Assembly (NCBI GenBank): GCA_900557405.1
Contig: USSF01000037.1
Location: forward strand, 1-23,267
Reading direction: 5' to 3'
Source: an uncultured Prevotella sp.
Lineage (GTDB): Bacteria > Bacteroidota > Bacteroidia > Bacteroidales > Bacteroidaceae
DNA length: 23,267 nt
A program made the translations under genes and the position numbers. Under the pieces are notes generated by a model, which searched no databases, was not told the DNA's origin, and worked only from the letters and a program-made list of their open reading frames with translations. Each line of letters opens with the position of its first letter. Positions within the stretch are counted from its first letter, which is position 1. This document shows, piece after piece, positions 1 to 7,640 of this stretch.

Positions 1-80
1 GGAAAATGAACCATATTAGTACTGATATATATAAATAATTTAGATCATTTACTTATAATATGGAAACAAATTTTTTCTGC

Positions 81-88
81 TAACTTTG
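81..88 (+). promoter_or_regulatory. Bacteroidetes -7 box for queD-queE
   Basis: TAACTTTG matches the Bacteroidetes -7 consensus TAnnTTTG and lies 23 bp before the queD ATG, which predicts a short leader. No TTTG-type -33 box is obvious 19-21 bp upstream. The preceding 80 bp are strongly AT-rich. Confidence 0.6.
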
Positions 89-111
89 CACCCGAATTAG
101 CTTCATTATAA

Positions 112-477
112 ATGTATTACGTAAAAAAGAAAATGGAGATAGCAGGCTGCCACAGACTCAGTCTGCCATACGAGAGCAAATGCACAAATCTCCACGGACA
201 CAACTGGATAATCACCGTCTACTGTAAGTCACGCGAGCTGAACGAAACGGGAATGGTGGTTGACTTCAAGCATATCAAGGACAGGATACACAACTATCTC
301 GACCACGGAAACTTCAACGAACTGCTGCCGTTCAATCCTACGGCGGAGAACATCGCGCATTGGGTGTGCGGTCAGGTGGAGCATTGCTACAGGGTAGACG
401 TGGAGGAGAGTTCAAACAACAGCGTCACCTACATCAAGGATGAGGATGCGCCAAACGGAGACCAGGGATGCGAGTAA
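112..477 (+). CDS. queD: 6-carboxytetrahydropterin synthase QueD
   Basis: This enzyme converts 7,8-dihydroneopterin triphosphate to 6-carboxy-5,6,7,8-tetrahydropterin, the first committed step of queuosine (preQ0) synthesis in the cytoplasm. The 121-residue protein has the family's zinc ligands His14, His28 and His30 (in LHGHN), the catalytic Cys24, the GMVVDF segment that follows in the fold, and the LDHGNFNEL motif with a conserved Asp-His pair. The length is normal for bacterial QueD. The ATG lies 23 bp after a good -7 box, so it is the natural start. The stop overlaps the start of queE by 10 bp, indicating translational coupling. queC and queF are not in the window. Confidence 0.93.
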   Translation: MYYVKKKMEIAGCHRLSLPYESKCTNLHGHNWIITVYCKSRELNETGMVVDFKHIKDRIHNYLDHGNFNELLPFNPTAENIAHWVCGQVEHCYRVDVEESSNNSVTYIKDEDAPNGDQGCE

Positions 478-1040
478 ACGAGATTTTCTATTCCTTGCAG
501 GGCGAGGGCCGTTTTGCCGGAACGCCTGCCGTATTCATCCGCTTTTCGGGATGCAACCTGAAGTGCTCGTTCTGCGACACCGACCATTCCGCCTACGAGG
601 AGATGACGGAAGACGGGATTGTTGCCGAGGCAAGCAAGTATCCGGCGCGCCACGCTGTGATAACCGGCGGCGAACCGCTGTTGCAGATTACACCATCACT
701 CACCGGCAAGCTTCATGCTGCCGGATTCTTCGTTCAGATGGAGACCAACGGCACGCGGCGGCTGCCTGAGGGTTGCCATGTGGACTGGATTACCTGTTCG
801 CCGAAATACGAGGAGGTGAGACTGGAGCATGTCGACGAGCTGAAGGTGGTTTACGAGGGCGATGACGCAAAGATAGATATATATAATAATGTGAAGGCGG
901 AGATGTACAGCCTGCAACCTTGTGACGTTAAGGACAAGGCGCAGAACCGCCGCAATCTCGAAGGGGCGATAGACTATTGTCTGCGCCATCCCGAGTGGCA
1001 CTTGTCGCTGCAGACACACAAAATAATAGAAGTGAGGTAG
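468..1040 (+). CDS. queE: 7-carboxy-7-deazaguanine synthase QueE (radical SAM)
   Basis: QueE is a radical SAM enzyme that rearranges QueD's product into 7-carboxy-7-deazaguanine, the next step toward preQ0 and queuosine. The N-terminus carries the substrate-site motif SLQGEG (residues 9-14). The [4Fe-4S] ligands Cys29, Cys33 and Cys36 are arranged CxxxCxxC, and ITGGEP, the SAM-binding GGE motif, follows. At 190 residues it belongs to the shorter QueE forms. The ATG sits inside the last codons of queD, ten bases of overlap, so the two are an operon. Identification rests on motifs plus the queD partner. Confidence 0.92.
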   Translation: MRVNEIFYSLQGEGRFAGTPAVFIRFSGCNLKCSFCDTDHSAYEEMTEDGIVAEASKYPARHAVITGGEPLLQITPSLTGKLHAAGFFVQMETNGTRRLPEGCHVDWITCSPKYEEVRLEHVDELKVVYEGDDAKIDIYNNVKAEMYSLQPCDVKDKAQNRRNLEGAIDYCLRHPEWHLSLQTHKIIEVR

Positions 1041-1150
1041 GCATCATTCTGGCGTGAGCCATAAAAAAGCGGTGTGCGGCTCCTGCCGTCCGCCCTTGGT
1101 TGCGAATTGTTTTGGAGATGACAATAAAAAAATAAAAAAGAAAAAGGTAT

Positions 1151-3622
1151 ATGAATTTGATGAAACAAAGCATGAGGCTTGTACTCATGTCGCTGTTCCT
1201 GTTTGTTAGTGGAGCAGCATTTGCCCAAACAACAGTTGTGTTTGAGGCAGGAATAGACAAGGGAAGTATATCCGGATGGTCTATTTCGGGAGAAGACAAG
1301 ATTGAGAAAAACGGAGTGACTTTCGGCGGAACGTATGCCAAGCTGGGGGAGAACCCATACCAGTTCAACAGCATGTTCACACAAAAACTGACAGTGTCTT
1401 CTACTGTGGGAAAAATCGTGAGCGTTGTGCTCGAAGGCAGCAACCTGGGAAAGATAAAAAGTGTGAACGAAGGCTCGTTCGATGCCTCCACCGGCACATG
1501 GACAGGACTGAGCAGCAACATCGAGATGTCGTACACCGTATCATCGTTCAAGGTGAAGAAGGTGACGGTGACCCTCGCTTCCACCGTGTCAACCACACTC
1601 TCTTTCGGTACCGACGCGCAGCCAGGCTACAATGTGTACAAGGGTAAGGAGAGTGCTTTCGCCGCACCGACGGCAATAGTGACCGAGAACAAGGAGAATA
1701 CCCAGATAGAGGGGGCTGCCGTGAAGTATGCAAGCAGCAATGCAGAGGTGGTGAGCGTGGACGAGAACACGGGAGCCCTGACCTTCGGCAGCTTGGGCAC
1801 AGCAACAATCACGGCATCATACGCCGGTGAAGAAGGCGTGTATGACGCCGCCGCCGACATTTCCTACACCATAAACTACTCTAAGAATCCGCTCACACTC
1901 GCCTATGAGTGCGAGCACGACACCGTGTTCGGCGACGAGAAAGACAGCTACTCAGCTCCGGCACTCACGCTTACTTCGGGCGAAGAGGTGGTAGAGGGAC
2001 TGGCTGTTGCCTATGCCTCATCGAACCCGGAGGTGGCAACGGTGAATGAAGACGGAAAAGTGACAATCCTTGCAACCGGCGATGCCACCATCACGGCTAT
2101 GGTGGAAAACGACGAGATGTATGAGGATGCCTCGGCTTCATTCTCCATCACATGCAAGAAGAGAGACTACGCGTTCTTCTTTGAGCGCGGGCTCGACGTG
2201 ATATATGTTGACGACAAGGACAGCTATGTGGCTCCGCTGCTGGTGATGCCTACCCACGTAGGCACCGGTGACATGGGCGAACTGCTCACGTTCGGCAGCT
2301 CGAACACGGAAACGGCAACTGTCGACAGCAAAGGCAACGTGACGGTTCTCGCGCTCGGCGAGACCATCATCACCGCTGCATACGCCGGCAACGACCTCTA
2401 TGAACCATACACCGCCAGCTACACACTGCGCGTGGCAGATCCGGAAAACATCTTCTGCGAGACTTTCGACAATGTGGAAGGCACTGGCGGAAACGATGGC
2501 ACATGGGAGTCGGGCGACGGCGATACCTTCGACGACGGCCTTTGCGACAACGGCGGATGGTATGAGAAATCCACCACGGGCGGACTGCTGCAGACTGTGC
2601 TTCCGGCAGACAAGTGTCTGAACATCTTCGGTCAGGCATCACTCATCTCCCCCGACATGAAATATCTCAACGGCACCGCGCTGCTCACATTCAAGGCAGG
2701 AGCCGCTGTGAAGAACAACCCCATGGACCCGACGCTGAAGATTACGGTGGTTGATGCCGACAGCACCATTTTGGAACAGTCGGTAAAGCTGTCTGTAGGC
2801 GAATTCAAGGAGTATTCCATCGTTATTCCGAACGGAACACCGACCACACGACTTGAGTTCTGGGGCGAGCACGCCAGCTTCTGGGGTGGTCCGGTGAACT
2901 ACAACGTGTTCATCGATGACGTGAAGATTGTGAAGCTCGTGGCAATAGCCGAGGATGCCGACAATGCGGCGGCTATCGCTGCCAACGATGGCAAGAGCGT
3001 GAACATCAAGCTCGACCGCAAGCTCTCCAGCGAGAACTGGAATGCCGTTTGCTTCCCGTTCAGCCTGAACAGCGAAGAGGTGGCAGAGATGTTTGGCGAG
3101 ACTGCATCCATCCGCAGGTTCCATCGTGTGGAGAACAGCGAGATGGTGTTCGTTGAGGCTACAGAGATAGAGGCTGGAGTGCCATACTTGTTCAAGCCTG
3201 CCAGCGACGTGGATGGAAGCATCTTCTTCCGTGGCAGCATTTCGGCTGCAAACACACCGGCAGAGTATACCGACAACGCAGGCAACGTCTACAGGTTCGT
3301 CGGCGTTACGGGCAAGACAGAGCTGCTGCCGACCGACGTGATGCTGGGTGCCGACTGCTCGCTGTATTATCCCGACGCTGAGACCGAAGGAGCGAACATA
3401 ATCAATGGCATGAGCGCATATATCCAGATGCCGGAGGGCATGGATGCCGGACGCTTCACGGTGAACACCGACGGCGTTCCTACGGCAATCGACAGCTTGG
3501 AGCCTGCGGCTGAAGTCAGCGGCATGATATACACCATCGGCGGACAGCCCGTGGGCAGATGCGTGAAGAGCCTGCAGAAGGGCATCTATGTGGTGAACGG
3601 CAAGAAGCTTGTTGTGGAGTAA
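1151..3622 (+). CDS. secreted Ig-like repeat protein with C-terminal sorting-type signal
   Basis: An 823-residue exported protein of unknown specific function. Residues 1-26 form a signal peptide ending AFAQ. Three bacterial Ig-like (Big_2-type) repeats follow at about 150-240, 245-333 and 337-430. Each has the pattern ASSN/SSN-x-E-x-A-T/V-V...G-x-ATITA. Residues about 435-595 (from ENIFCETFDN) look like a beta-rich jelly-roll module of the kind found in anchored Bacteroidetes proteins. The last ~32 residues (IYTIGGQPVG... GIYVVNGKKLVVE) match the C-terminal signature of Prevotella surface proteins, probably a type IX-like sorting signal. The likely role is a surface or carbohydrate-binding adhesin. 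An A-rich leader precedes the ATG; an alternative ATG lies 9 bp downstream at 1160. No clear promoter is seen between queE and this gene. Confidence 0.8.
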   Translation: MNLMKQSMRLVLMSLFLFVSGAAFAQTTVVFEAGIDKGSISGWSISGEDKIEKNGVTFGGTYAKLGENPYQFNSMFTQKLTVSSTVGKIVSVVLEGSNLGKIKSVNEGSFDASTGTWTGLSSNIEMSYTVSSFKVKKVTVTLASTVSTTLSFGTDAQPGYNVYKGKESAFAAPTAIVTENKENTQIEGAAVKYASSNAEVVSVDENTGALTFGSLGTATITASYAGEEGVYDAAADISYTINYSKNPLTLAYECEHDTVFGDEKDSYSAPALTLTSGEEVVEGLAVAYASSNPEVATVNEDGKVTILATGDATITAMVENDEMYEDASASFSITCKKRDYAFFFERGLDVIYVDDKDSYVAPLLVMPTHVGTGDMGELLTFGSSNTETATVDSKGNVTVLALGETIITAAYAGNDLYEPYTASYTLRVADPENIFCETFDNVEGTGGNDGTWESGDGDTFDDGLCDNGGWYEKSTTGGLLQTVLPADKCLNIFGQASLISPDMKYLNGTALLTFKAGAAVKNNPMDPTLKITVVDADSTILEQSVKLSVGEFKEYSIVIPNGTPTTRLEFWGEHASFWGGPVNYNVFIDDVKIVKLVAIAEDADNAAAIAANDGKSVNIKLDRKLSSENWNAVCFPFSLNSEEVAEMFGETASIRRFHRVENSEMVFVEATEIEAGVPYLFKPASDVDGSIFFRGSISAANTPAEYTDNAGNVYRFVGVTGKTELLPTDVMLGADCSLYYPDAETEGANIINGMSAYIQMPEGMDAGRFTVNTDGVPTAIDSLEPAAEVSGMIYTIGGQPVGRCVKSLQKGIYVVNGKKLVVE

Positions 3623-3639
3623 AATACAGAAAAGCGTGA

Positions 3640-3675
3640 CATCCCCTGACGGAAGAACATTCCTTCAGGTGGATG
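3640..3675 (+). other. 3' untranslated hairpin after the Ig-like protein gene
   Basis: Nearly symmetrical arms CATCCCCTGA and TCAGGTGGATG, with inner GGAA/TTCC pairing around a short loop, form a stable hairpin. No T-run follows, so it is more likely an mRNA 3'-end stabiliser or processing structure than an intrinsic terminator. The actual terminator follows at 3689. Confidence 0.45.
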
Positions 3676-3688
3676 TATAAGGAAAAAG

Positions 3689-3730
3689 AAGCCGCCCGGC
3701 ACTCTATTGCAGAGTAGCCGGGCGGCTTTG
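3689..3730. terminator. strong bidirectional terminator between convergent genes
   Basis: A perfect GC-rich stem has arms AAGCCGCCCGGC (3689-3700) and GCCGGGCGGCTT (3717-3728). An extra inner stem ACTCT/AGAGT extends the helix to about 17 bp. It is followed by TTTGTT on the plus strand and by TTCTTTTTCC on the minus strand. It sits between the convergent Ig-like protein gene and the isomerase gene, so it can stop transcription from both sides. Confidence 0.85.
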
Positions 3731-3762
3731 TTATGTTTCGTTGCCGCTTGTTCAGCGGTCAG

Positions 3763-5241
3763 TTATGCCCATGGATTCTCTGTTGGGTAAGGCAGACTCT
3801 TAGGCTGGTTGTATGCTATATCCTTGATGCCAAGATATTTGAATACTTCGAAGAGAGTCTTTCCTACGTGTGAGAAAGCTACGGCTCCGTGGTGAGGATA
3901 GCCCTTCTGGATGAGCACGTGGCGATAGAACCTGCCCATCTCACGGATGCCGAAGATACCGATGCCACCGAATGAACGTGTCGGTACATCAAGTACCTCA
4001 CCTTCGGCGATGTATGAACGGAGGTTGCCCTCAGAGTCGCACTGCAGACGGTAGAATGTTATAGGACTTGCAGCGATGTCGCCCTCCAGAGTACCACGTG
4101 TGAAGTCCGGTGTGCCGCCGTTCTCCAACAGACGGTTCTGTATGAGCTGGTACTTGATGGCGCGTGCGGAGCACATCTTGCACTGCGGCGTGTTTCCGCA
4201 ATGGAAGCCCATGAATGTATCTGTGAGCTTGTAGTCGTATTTCTTTACGATATCCTCGTCGTAAATATACTTAGGTACAGAGTTGTTGATATCGAGCAGA
4301 GTAACGGTGTCGTCAGAAGCACACATTCCGATGTACTCAGAGAGAGCACCGTAGATGTCAACCTCGCAGGCTACGGGGATGCCGCGGCTTGCCAGACGGC
4401 TGTTCACGTAGCACGGCTCGAATCCGAACTGGCTTGGGAAAGCCGGCCAGCATTTGTCGGCGAATACTACATACTGGCGAGAGCCCTTGTGCTGCTCAGC
4501 CCAGTCAAGGAGTGTTAGCTCAAACTGTGCCATGCGGCGGCTGAGGTCAGGATAGTATTTGCCTTCTCCCATTTCTTCAGCCATATCCTTGCATACCTCG
4601 TCGATGCGTGGGTCGTTTTCGTGCTCCTTGTAAGCCACGAGAAGGTCGAGCTCAGAGTTCTCCTCAATCTCAACTCCCAGTTCGTAGAGACCCTTGATAG
4701 GGGCGTTGCAAGCGAAGAAGTCCTGTGGGCGAGGACCGAAGGTGATAATCTTCAAGCCTTTGAGACCGAGAATGACACGAGCCACCGGCACGAAGTCTTC
4801 TATCATCTTGGCAACTTCGTCAGCGGTGCCGACTGGATATTCAGGTATGTAGCCCTTCAGATGGCGCATGCCCAGATTGTAGGAGCAGTTGAGCATACCG
4901 CAATAAGCGTCGCCACGACCGTTTATCATGTCGCCGTCGCCTTCGGCAGCAGCCACAAACATCACCGGACCGTCGAAATGCTTTGCAATGAGTGTCTCTG
5001 GAGTTTCAGGACCGAAGTTGCCGAGGAAGACCACGAGGGCGTTGCAGCCCTCAGCCTTGACTTCGCTGACAGCCTTCAGCATATCCTGTTCGTTTTCCAC
5101 TGTAGTCTGGCAATTGAAGATCTCGCCTTTATATTCTTTTACAATGTTCTCACGGCGCTGTGTAGACAGTGCGATAGGGAAACAGTCACGGCTAACGGCG
5201 ATGATGCCGAGCTTGACTTGAGGAATGTTATTACTTACCAT
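3763..5241 (-). CDS. L-fucose/L-arabinose isomerase family protein
   Basis: A 492-residue cytoplasmic protein resembling the L-fucose isomerase family (COG2407-like), which interconverts aldoses and ketoses using a divalent metal. Seen in the sequence are the N-terminal segment KLGIIAVSRDCFP, an FLGNFGPETP loop, the acidic AEGDGDMINGRGDAYCGM stretch, and a C-terminal domain with FHCGNTPQCKM and the HHGAVAFSHVGKTLFE segment. The substrate is not known; L-fucose, D-arabinose and related sugars are candidates. The frame is open 32 codons further upstream, but MVSNNIPQ at 5241 is preferred because the extension runs into the promoter region and is uncharacteristic. It is divergent from the reductase-hydrolase-dehydrogenase unit, which suggests a shared sugar substrate. 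Confidence 0.82.
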   Translation of the reverse strand: MVSNNIPQVKLGIIAVSRDCFPIALSTQRRENIVKEYKGEIFNCQTTVENEQDMLKAVSEVKAEGCNALVVFLGNFGPETPETLIAKHFDGPVMFVAAAEGDGDMINGRGDAYCGMLNCSYNLGMRHLKGYIPEYPVGTADEVAKMIEDFVPVARVILGLKGLKIITFGPRPQDFFACNAPIKGLYELGVEIEENSELDLLVAYKEHENDPRIDEVCKDMAEEMGEGKYYPDLSRRMAQFELTLLDWAEQHKGSRQYVVFADKCWPAFPSQFGFEPCYVNSRLASRGIPVACEVDIYGALSEYIGMCASDDTVTLLDINNSVPKYIYDEDIVKKYDYKLTDTFMGFHCGNTPQCKMCSARAIKYQLIQNRLLENGGTPDFTRGTLEGDIAASPITFYRLQCDSEGNLRSYIAEGEVLDVPTRSFGGIGIFGIREMGRFYRHVLIQKGYPHHGAVAFSHVGKTLFEVFKYLGIKDIAYNQPKSLPYPTENPWA

Positions 5242-5377
5242 AGTTGTTTGAAATGTTTTTGTATAAATTGTTTTGTTTTGTTTTGCAAAGATTATATAGT
5301 CTGTGGATGACGCTCGTACAAAGACAATTGTAGTCACAGGAAGGGCAGTAATGATATGATGCTGCCTAATTCGTTTG

Positions 5378-5385
5378 CAAAGATA
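5378..5385 (-). promoter_or_regulatory. -7 box for the isomerase gene
   Basis: Read on the minus strand the sequence is TATCTTTGC, a full match to TAnnTTTG, giving a leader of about 130 nt. A second, weaker candidate (TAATCTTTGC, with one extra base in the spacer) lies at 5286-5294 and would give a leader of about 40 nt. No clear -33 box is visible for either. Confidence 0.5.
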
Positions 5386-5447
5386 ATCTTTTATTTGGAA
5401 GAAATGTAGAGTAATAGGTATTTTTAATTATAATTTGTACAATTGTT

Positions 5448-5636
5448 GGCAACTCGTCAACTTGCAAAACAAATTCATTTCCATAATGGTTACAAAACAA
5501 CAAGATGTTCGTCCACCTTATATATAGTGTCTTTGACAAGTAGACAAGTAGACTTGCCTTGCTCGTTCAGGACTTGTAACCATAGAATGTCAAGAAAAAC
5601 TAATCTCCTTGTCAACTCGTTAACTCGTTAACTTTT
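5448..5636. repeat. intergenic repeat cluster (CAACTCGT/TAACTCGT units with inverted repeat)
   Basis: The gap between the divergent isomerase and reductase genes holds short degenerate repeats: AACTCGTCAACTTGC near 5450, two copies of GACAAGTA near 5535, and TCAACTCGTTAACTCGTTAACT near 5611, a roughly 10-bp-period array. A perfect 10-bp inverted repeat, ATGGTTACAA (5486-5495) and TTGTAACCAT (5574-5583), brackets the middle portion. Related units recur after the amidohydrolase gene at 7568-7591. The array ends in TAACTTTT (5629-5636), one base off a -7 box just before the reductase start. Confidence 0.55.
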
Positions 5637-5650
5637 AAAAACAATCGATT

Positions 5651-6586
5651 ATGGTTTATAATGAAATAGGAAAAACAGGCATGCGTGTGTCGAACCTTGG
5701 TTTCGGAGCTTCGTCGCTCGGAGGAGTCTTCCACGACATCCGCGAGGCAGAAGGAATAAAGGCTGTGCATACGGCAGTGGAGAACGGCATCAACTTTATT
5801 GATGTTTCTCCTTATTACGGACATCTGAAGGCGGAAACAGTGCTCGGAAAGGCATTGGTAGACATTCAGCGCGACAAGTATTATCTTTCTACGAAGGTGG
5901 GACGATATGGAAAAGACGGAAAGAACACATGGGACTATTCCGCGAAACGCGTTACCGACAGTGTTTATGAGAGCATGGAGCGCCTGCACATCGACTATAT
6001 CGACCTCATCAACGTGCACGACGTGGAGTTTGCCGACCTGCATCAGATTGTGGACGAAACGCTGCCGGCTCTTGTTAAGCTGCGCGAGGAGGGAGTGGTG
6101 AAGCATGTGGGCATCACCGACCTGCAGCCGGAGAACCTGAAGTGGGTAATAGAACATGTGCCGGCAGGCACCGTTGAATCGGTACTCTGCTTCTGCCACT
6201 ATTGTCTGAACGACGAACTGCTGAACGAATATTTCGACTTCTTCGAACAGAACAATATTGGCGTCATCAATGCTTCGCCATTCTCAATGGGACTGCTCTC
6301 CAAGCGTGGTGCTCCGGCATGGCATCCGGCACCAGATTCTCTGAAGGAAGCATGTGCCAAGGCTGCCGCATATTGCGAGGAGAAAGGTTATCCGATAGAG
6401 AAACTCGCCGTGCAGTATTCCTGCAGCAACAACAGCCATATAGCCACGACACTGTTCAGTTCTGCCAATCCAGCCAATGTGCTTAAAAACATCGACTACG
6501 TGAATGCTCCTATGGATGAACAGCTCGTAGAGGATGTACAGAAAATCATCGGCGACCATATGAGAGTGAGATGGGCTAATACATAA
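5651..6586 (+). CDS. aldo/keto reductase, L-galactose/L-fucose dehydrogenase-like
   Basis: A 311-residue NAD(P)-dependent oxidoreductase with the aldo/keto reductase barrel fold. The complete catalytic tetrad is visible: Asp51 (FIDVSPYYG), Tyr56, Lys82 (STKVGR) and His123 (NVHDVEF). The N-terminus LGKTGMRVSNLGFGASSLGG-like segment and ETVLGKAL are typical of the family. Overall resemblance is to the branch that includes L-galactose dehydrogenase and L-fucose dehydrogenase, enzymes that oxidise a sugar to its lactone. That substrate assignment is inference from similarity and neighbours. It starts a probable three-gene operon with the amidohydrolase (55 bp gap) and the zinc dehydrogenase, and a divergent isomerase lies upstream. 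Oxidation of an aldose to an aldonolactone would fit the adjacent hydrolase. Confidence 0.85.
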   Translation: MVYNEIGKTGMRVSNLGFGASSLGGVFHDIREAEGIKAVHTAVENGINFIDVSPYYGHLKAETVLGKALVDIQRDKYYLSTKVGRYGKDGKNTWDYSAKRVTDSVYESMERLHIDYIDLINVHDVEFADLHQIVDETLPALVKLREEGVVKHVGITDLQPENLKWVIEHVPAGTVESVLCFCHYCLNDELLNEYFDFFEQNNIGVINASPFSMGLLSKRGAPAWHPAPDSLKEACAKAAAYCEEKGYPIEKLAVQYSCSNNSHIATTLFSSANPANVLKNIDYVNAPMDEQLVEDVQKIIGDHMRVRWANT

Positions 6587-6641
6587 AGGTATGGCTCGTA
6601 GGCACAAACTCTTGACTACTAACCTGACCAGAATTGAATTT

Positions 6642-7565
6642 ATGGATTTCAAAATAATAGATGCCCATTCACACCTGTGGCTCCATCAGGACACGTCGTG
6701 GAATGGGATGAAGATAAAGACAACGGAGAACGGCAGGTCGTTTTTCCTAACCGAAGAGGTGCAGATGTTGCCACCGTTTATTATTGACGGAAGGAACACG
6801 GCAGAGATCTTTCTTGCCAACATGGACTATGCACAGGTGGCAGGAGCTGTTGTCGTACAGGAGCTTATCGACGGCATACAGAACGACTATCTTGAGGAGG
6901 TGAAACGGAAATATCCTGAACGCTTCTTCGTATTCGGCATGTTCGATTTCTTCAATGGCAGTCCTGTCAGACAGGTGGAAGAACTCTATGGCAGAGGTTT
7001 TCGCGGTATAGCCATTCCCGGTCATAGGCTGATTCTCAATGACCGACGGGTGTATCTTAACTCTCCGGAGATGATGGAGATGTTCAAACTGATGGAACGG
7101 AAGGGGATGATACTCTCAATATGTCTTGCGGAAAACCATCAGCAGATGGATGAGATAAAGGAGGTGATAGCAGAATGTCCCGAGCTGAAAATAGCCATCG
7201 GCCATTTCGGTATGGTCACACAGCCCGGATGGGAAGAGCAGATAATGCTTGCCGGAAACAAGAACGTATACGTGGAGTCGGGAGGAATAACATGGCTCTT
7301 CAACAGTGAGTTCTATCCTTATCCAAGTGCGGTGAGAGCCATCCGTGAGGCTATAGATATGGTAGGGGCGGAAAAGCTGATGTGGGGTTCCGACTATCCA
7401 CGCACCATCACGGCGATAACCTACAAGATGTCGTATGACTTTATCCTGAAGACCGATGTACTGACAGACAAGGAGAAAGCACTATTCCTCGGAGAAAATG
7501 CCGTGGACTTCTATGGCTTCGGCAATCTTGAAATACCACGCAGGCTAAAGAATATGTCGGAATAG
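6642..7565 (+). CDS. amidohydrolase family (Amidohydro_2) metal-dependent hydrolase, possible sugar lactonase
   Basis: A 307-residue TIM-barrel hydrolase of the amidohydrolase-2 type (PF04909-like), cytoplasmic. The metal-binding HxH motif is His9/His11 in IIDAHSHLW; further likely active-site residues are His188 (IAIGHFGM) and Asp251 (MWGSDYP). The family includes lactonases such as L-fuconolactonase as well as decarboxylases. Coming directly after a sugar-dehydrogenase-like reductase, hydrolysis of an aldonolactone is the best guess, but the sequence alone does not fix the substrate. The frame is open to an ATG at 6591, but MDFKIIDAHS at 6642 is chosen because the metal motif normally lies within the first ten to fifteen residues and the extension (RRHKLLTTNLTR) looks non-coding. 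Confidence 0.82.
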   Translation: MDFKIIDAHSHLWLHQDTSWNGMKIKTTENGRSFFLTEEVQMLPPFIIDGRNTAEIFLANMDYAQVAGAVVVQELIDGIQNDYLEEVKRKYPERFFVFGMFDFFNGSPVRQVEELYGRGFRGIAIPGHRLILNDRRVYLNSPEMMEMFKLMERKGMILSICLAENHQQMDEIKEVIAECPELKIAIGHFGMVTQPGWEEQIMLAGNKNVYVESGGITWLFNSEFYPYPSAVRAIREAIDMVGAEKLMWGSDYPRTITAITYKMSYDFILKTDVLTDKEKALFLGENAVDFYGFGNLEIPRRLKNMSE

Positions 7566-7567
7566 GC

Positions 7568-7591
7568 TGTTGACTTGTCAACTTGTAAACA
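7568..7591. repeat. short intergenic repeat related to the 5448-5636 cluster
   Basis: GTTGACTTGTCAACTTGT lies between the amidohydrolase and dehydrogenase genes. It contains a GTTGAC-TT-GTCAAC palindrome and matches the CAACTTGT/CAACTCGT units found upstream of the reductase gene. The match is by eye. Confidence 0.4.
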
Positions 7592-7640
7592 GACATCATG
7601 TCGAAGACATGCAAAACATGAATATAAAAACAATCAAAAG

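Noticed and set aside
928..1596. 222-codon minus-strand frame across the queE end and the next gene
   Set aside because: It overlaps two well-supported plus-strand genes and lacks any domain.
5448..5636. CRISPR array
   Set aside because: The repeats are about 10 bp, degenerate and contiguous, without uniform spacers, and no cas genes are present.
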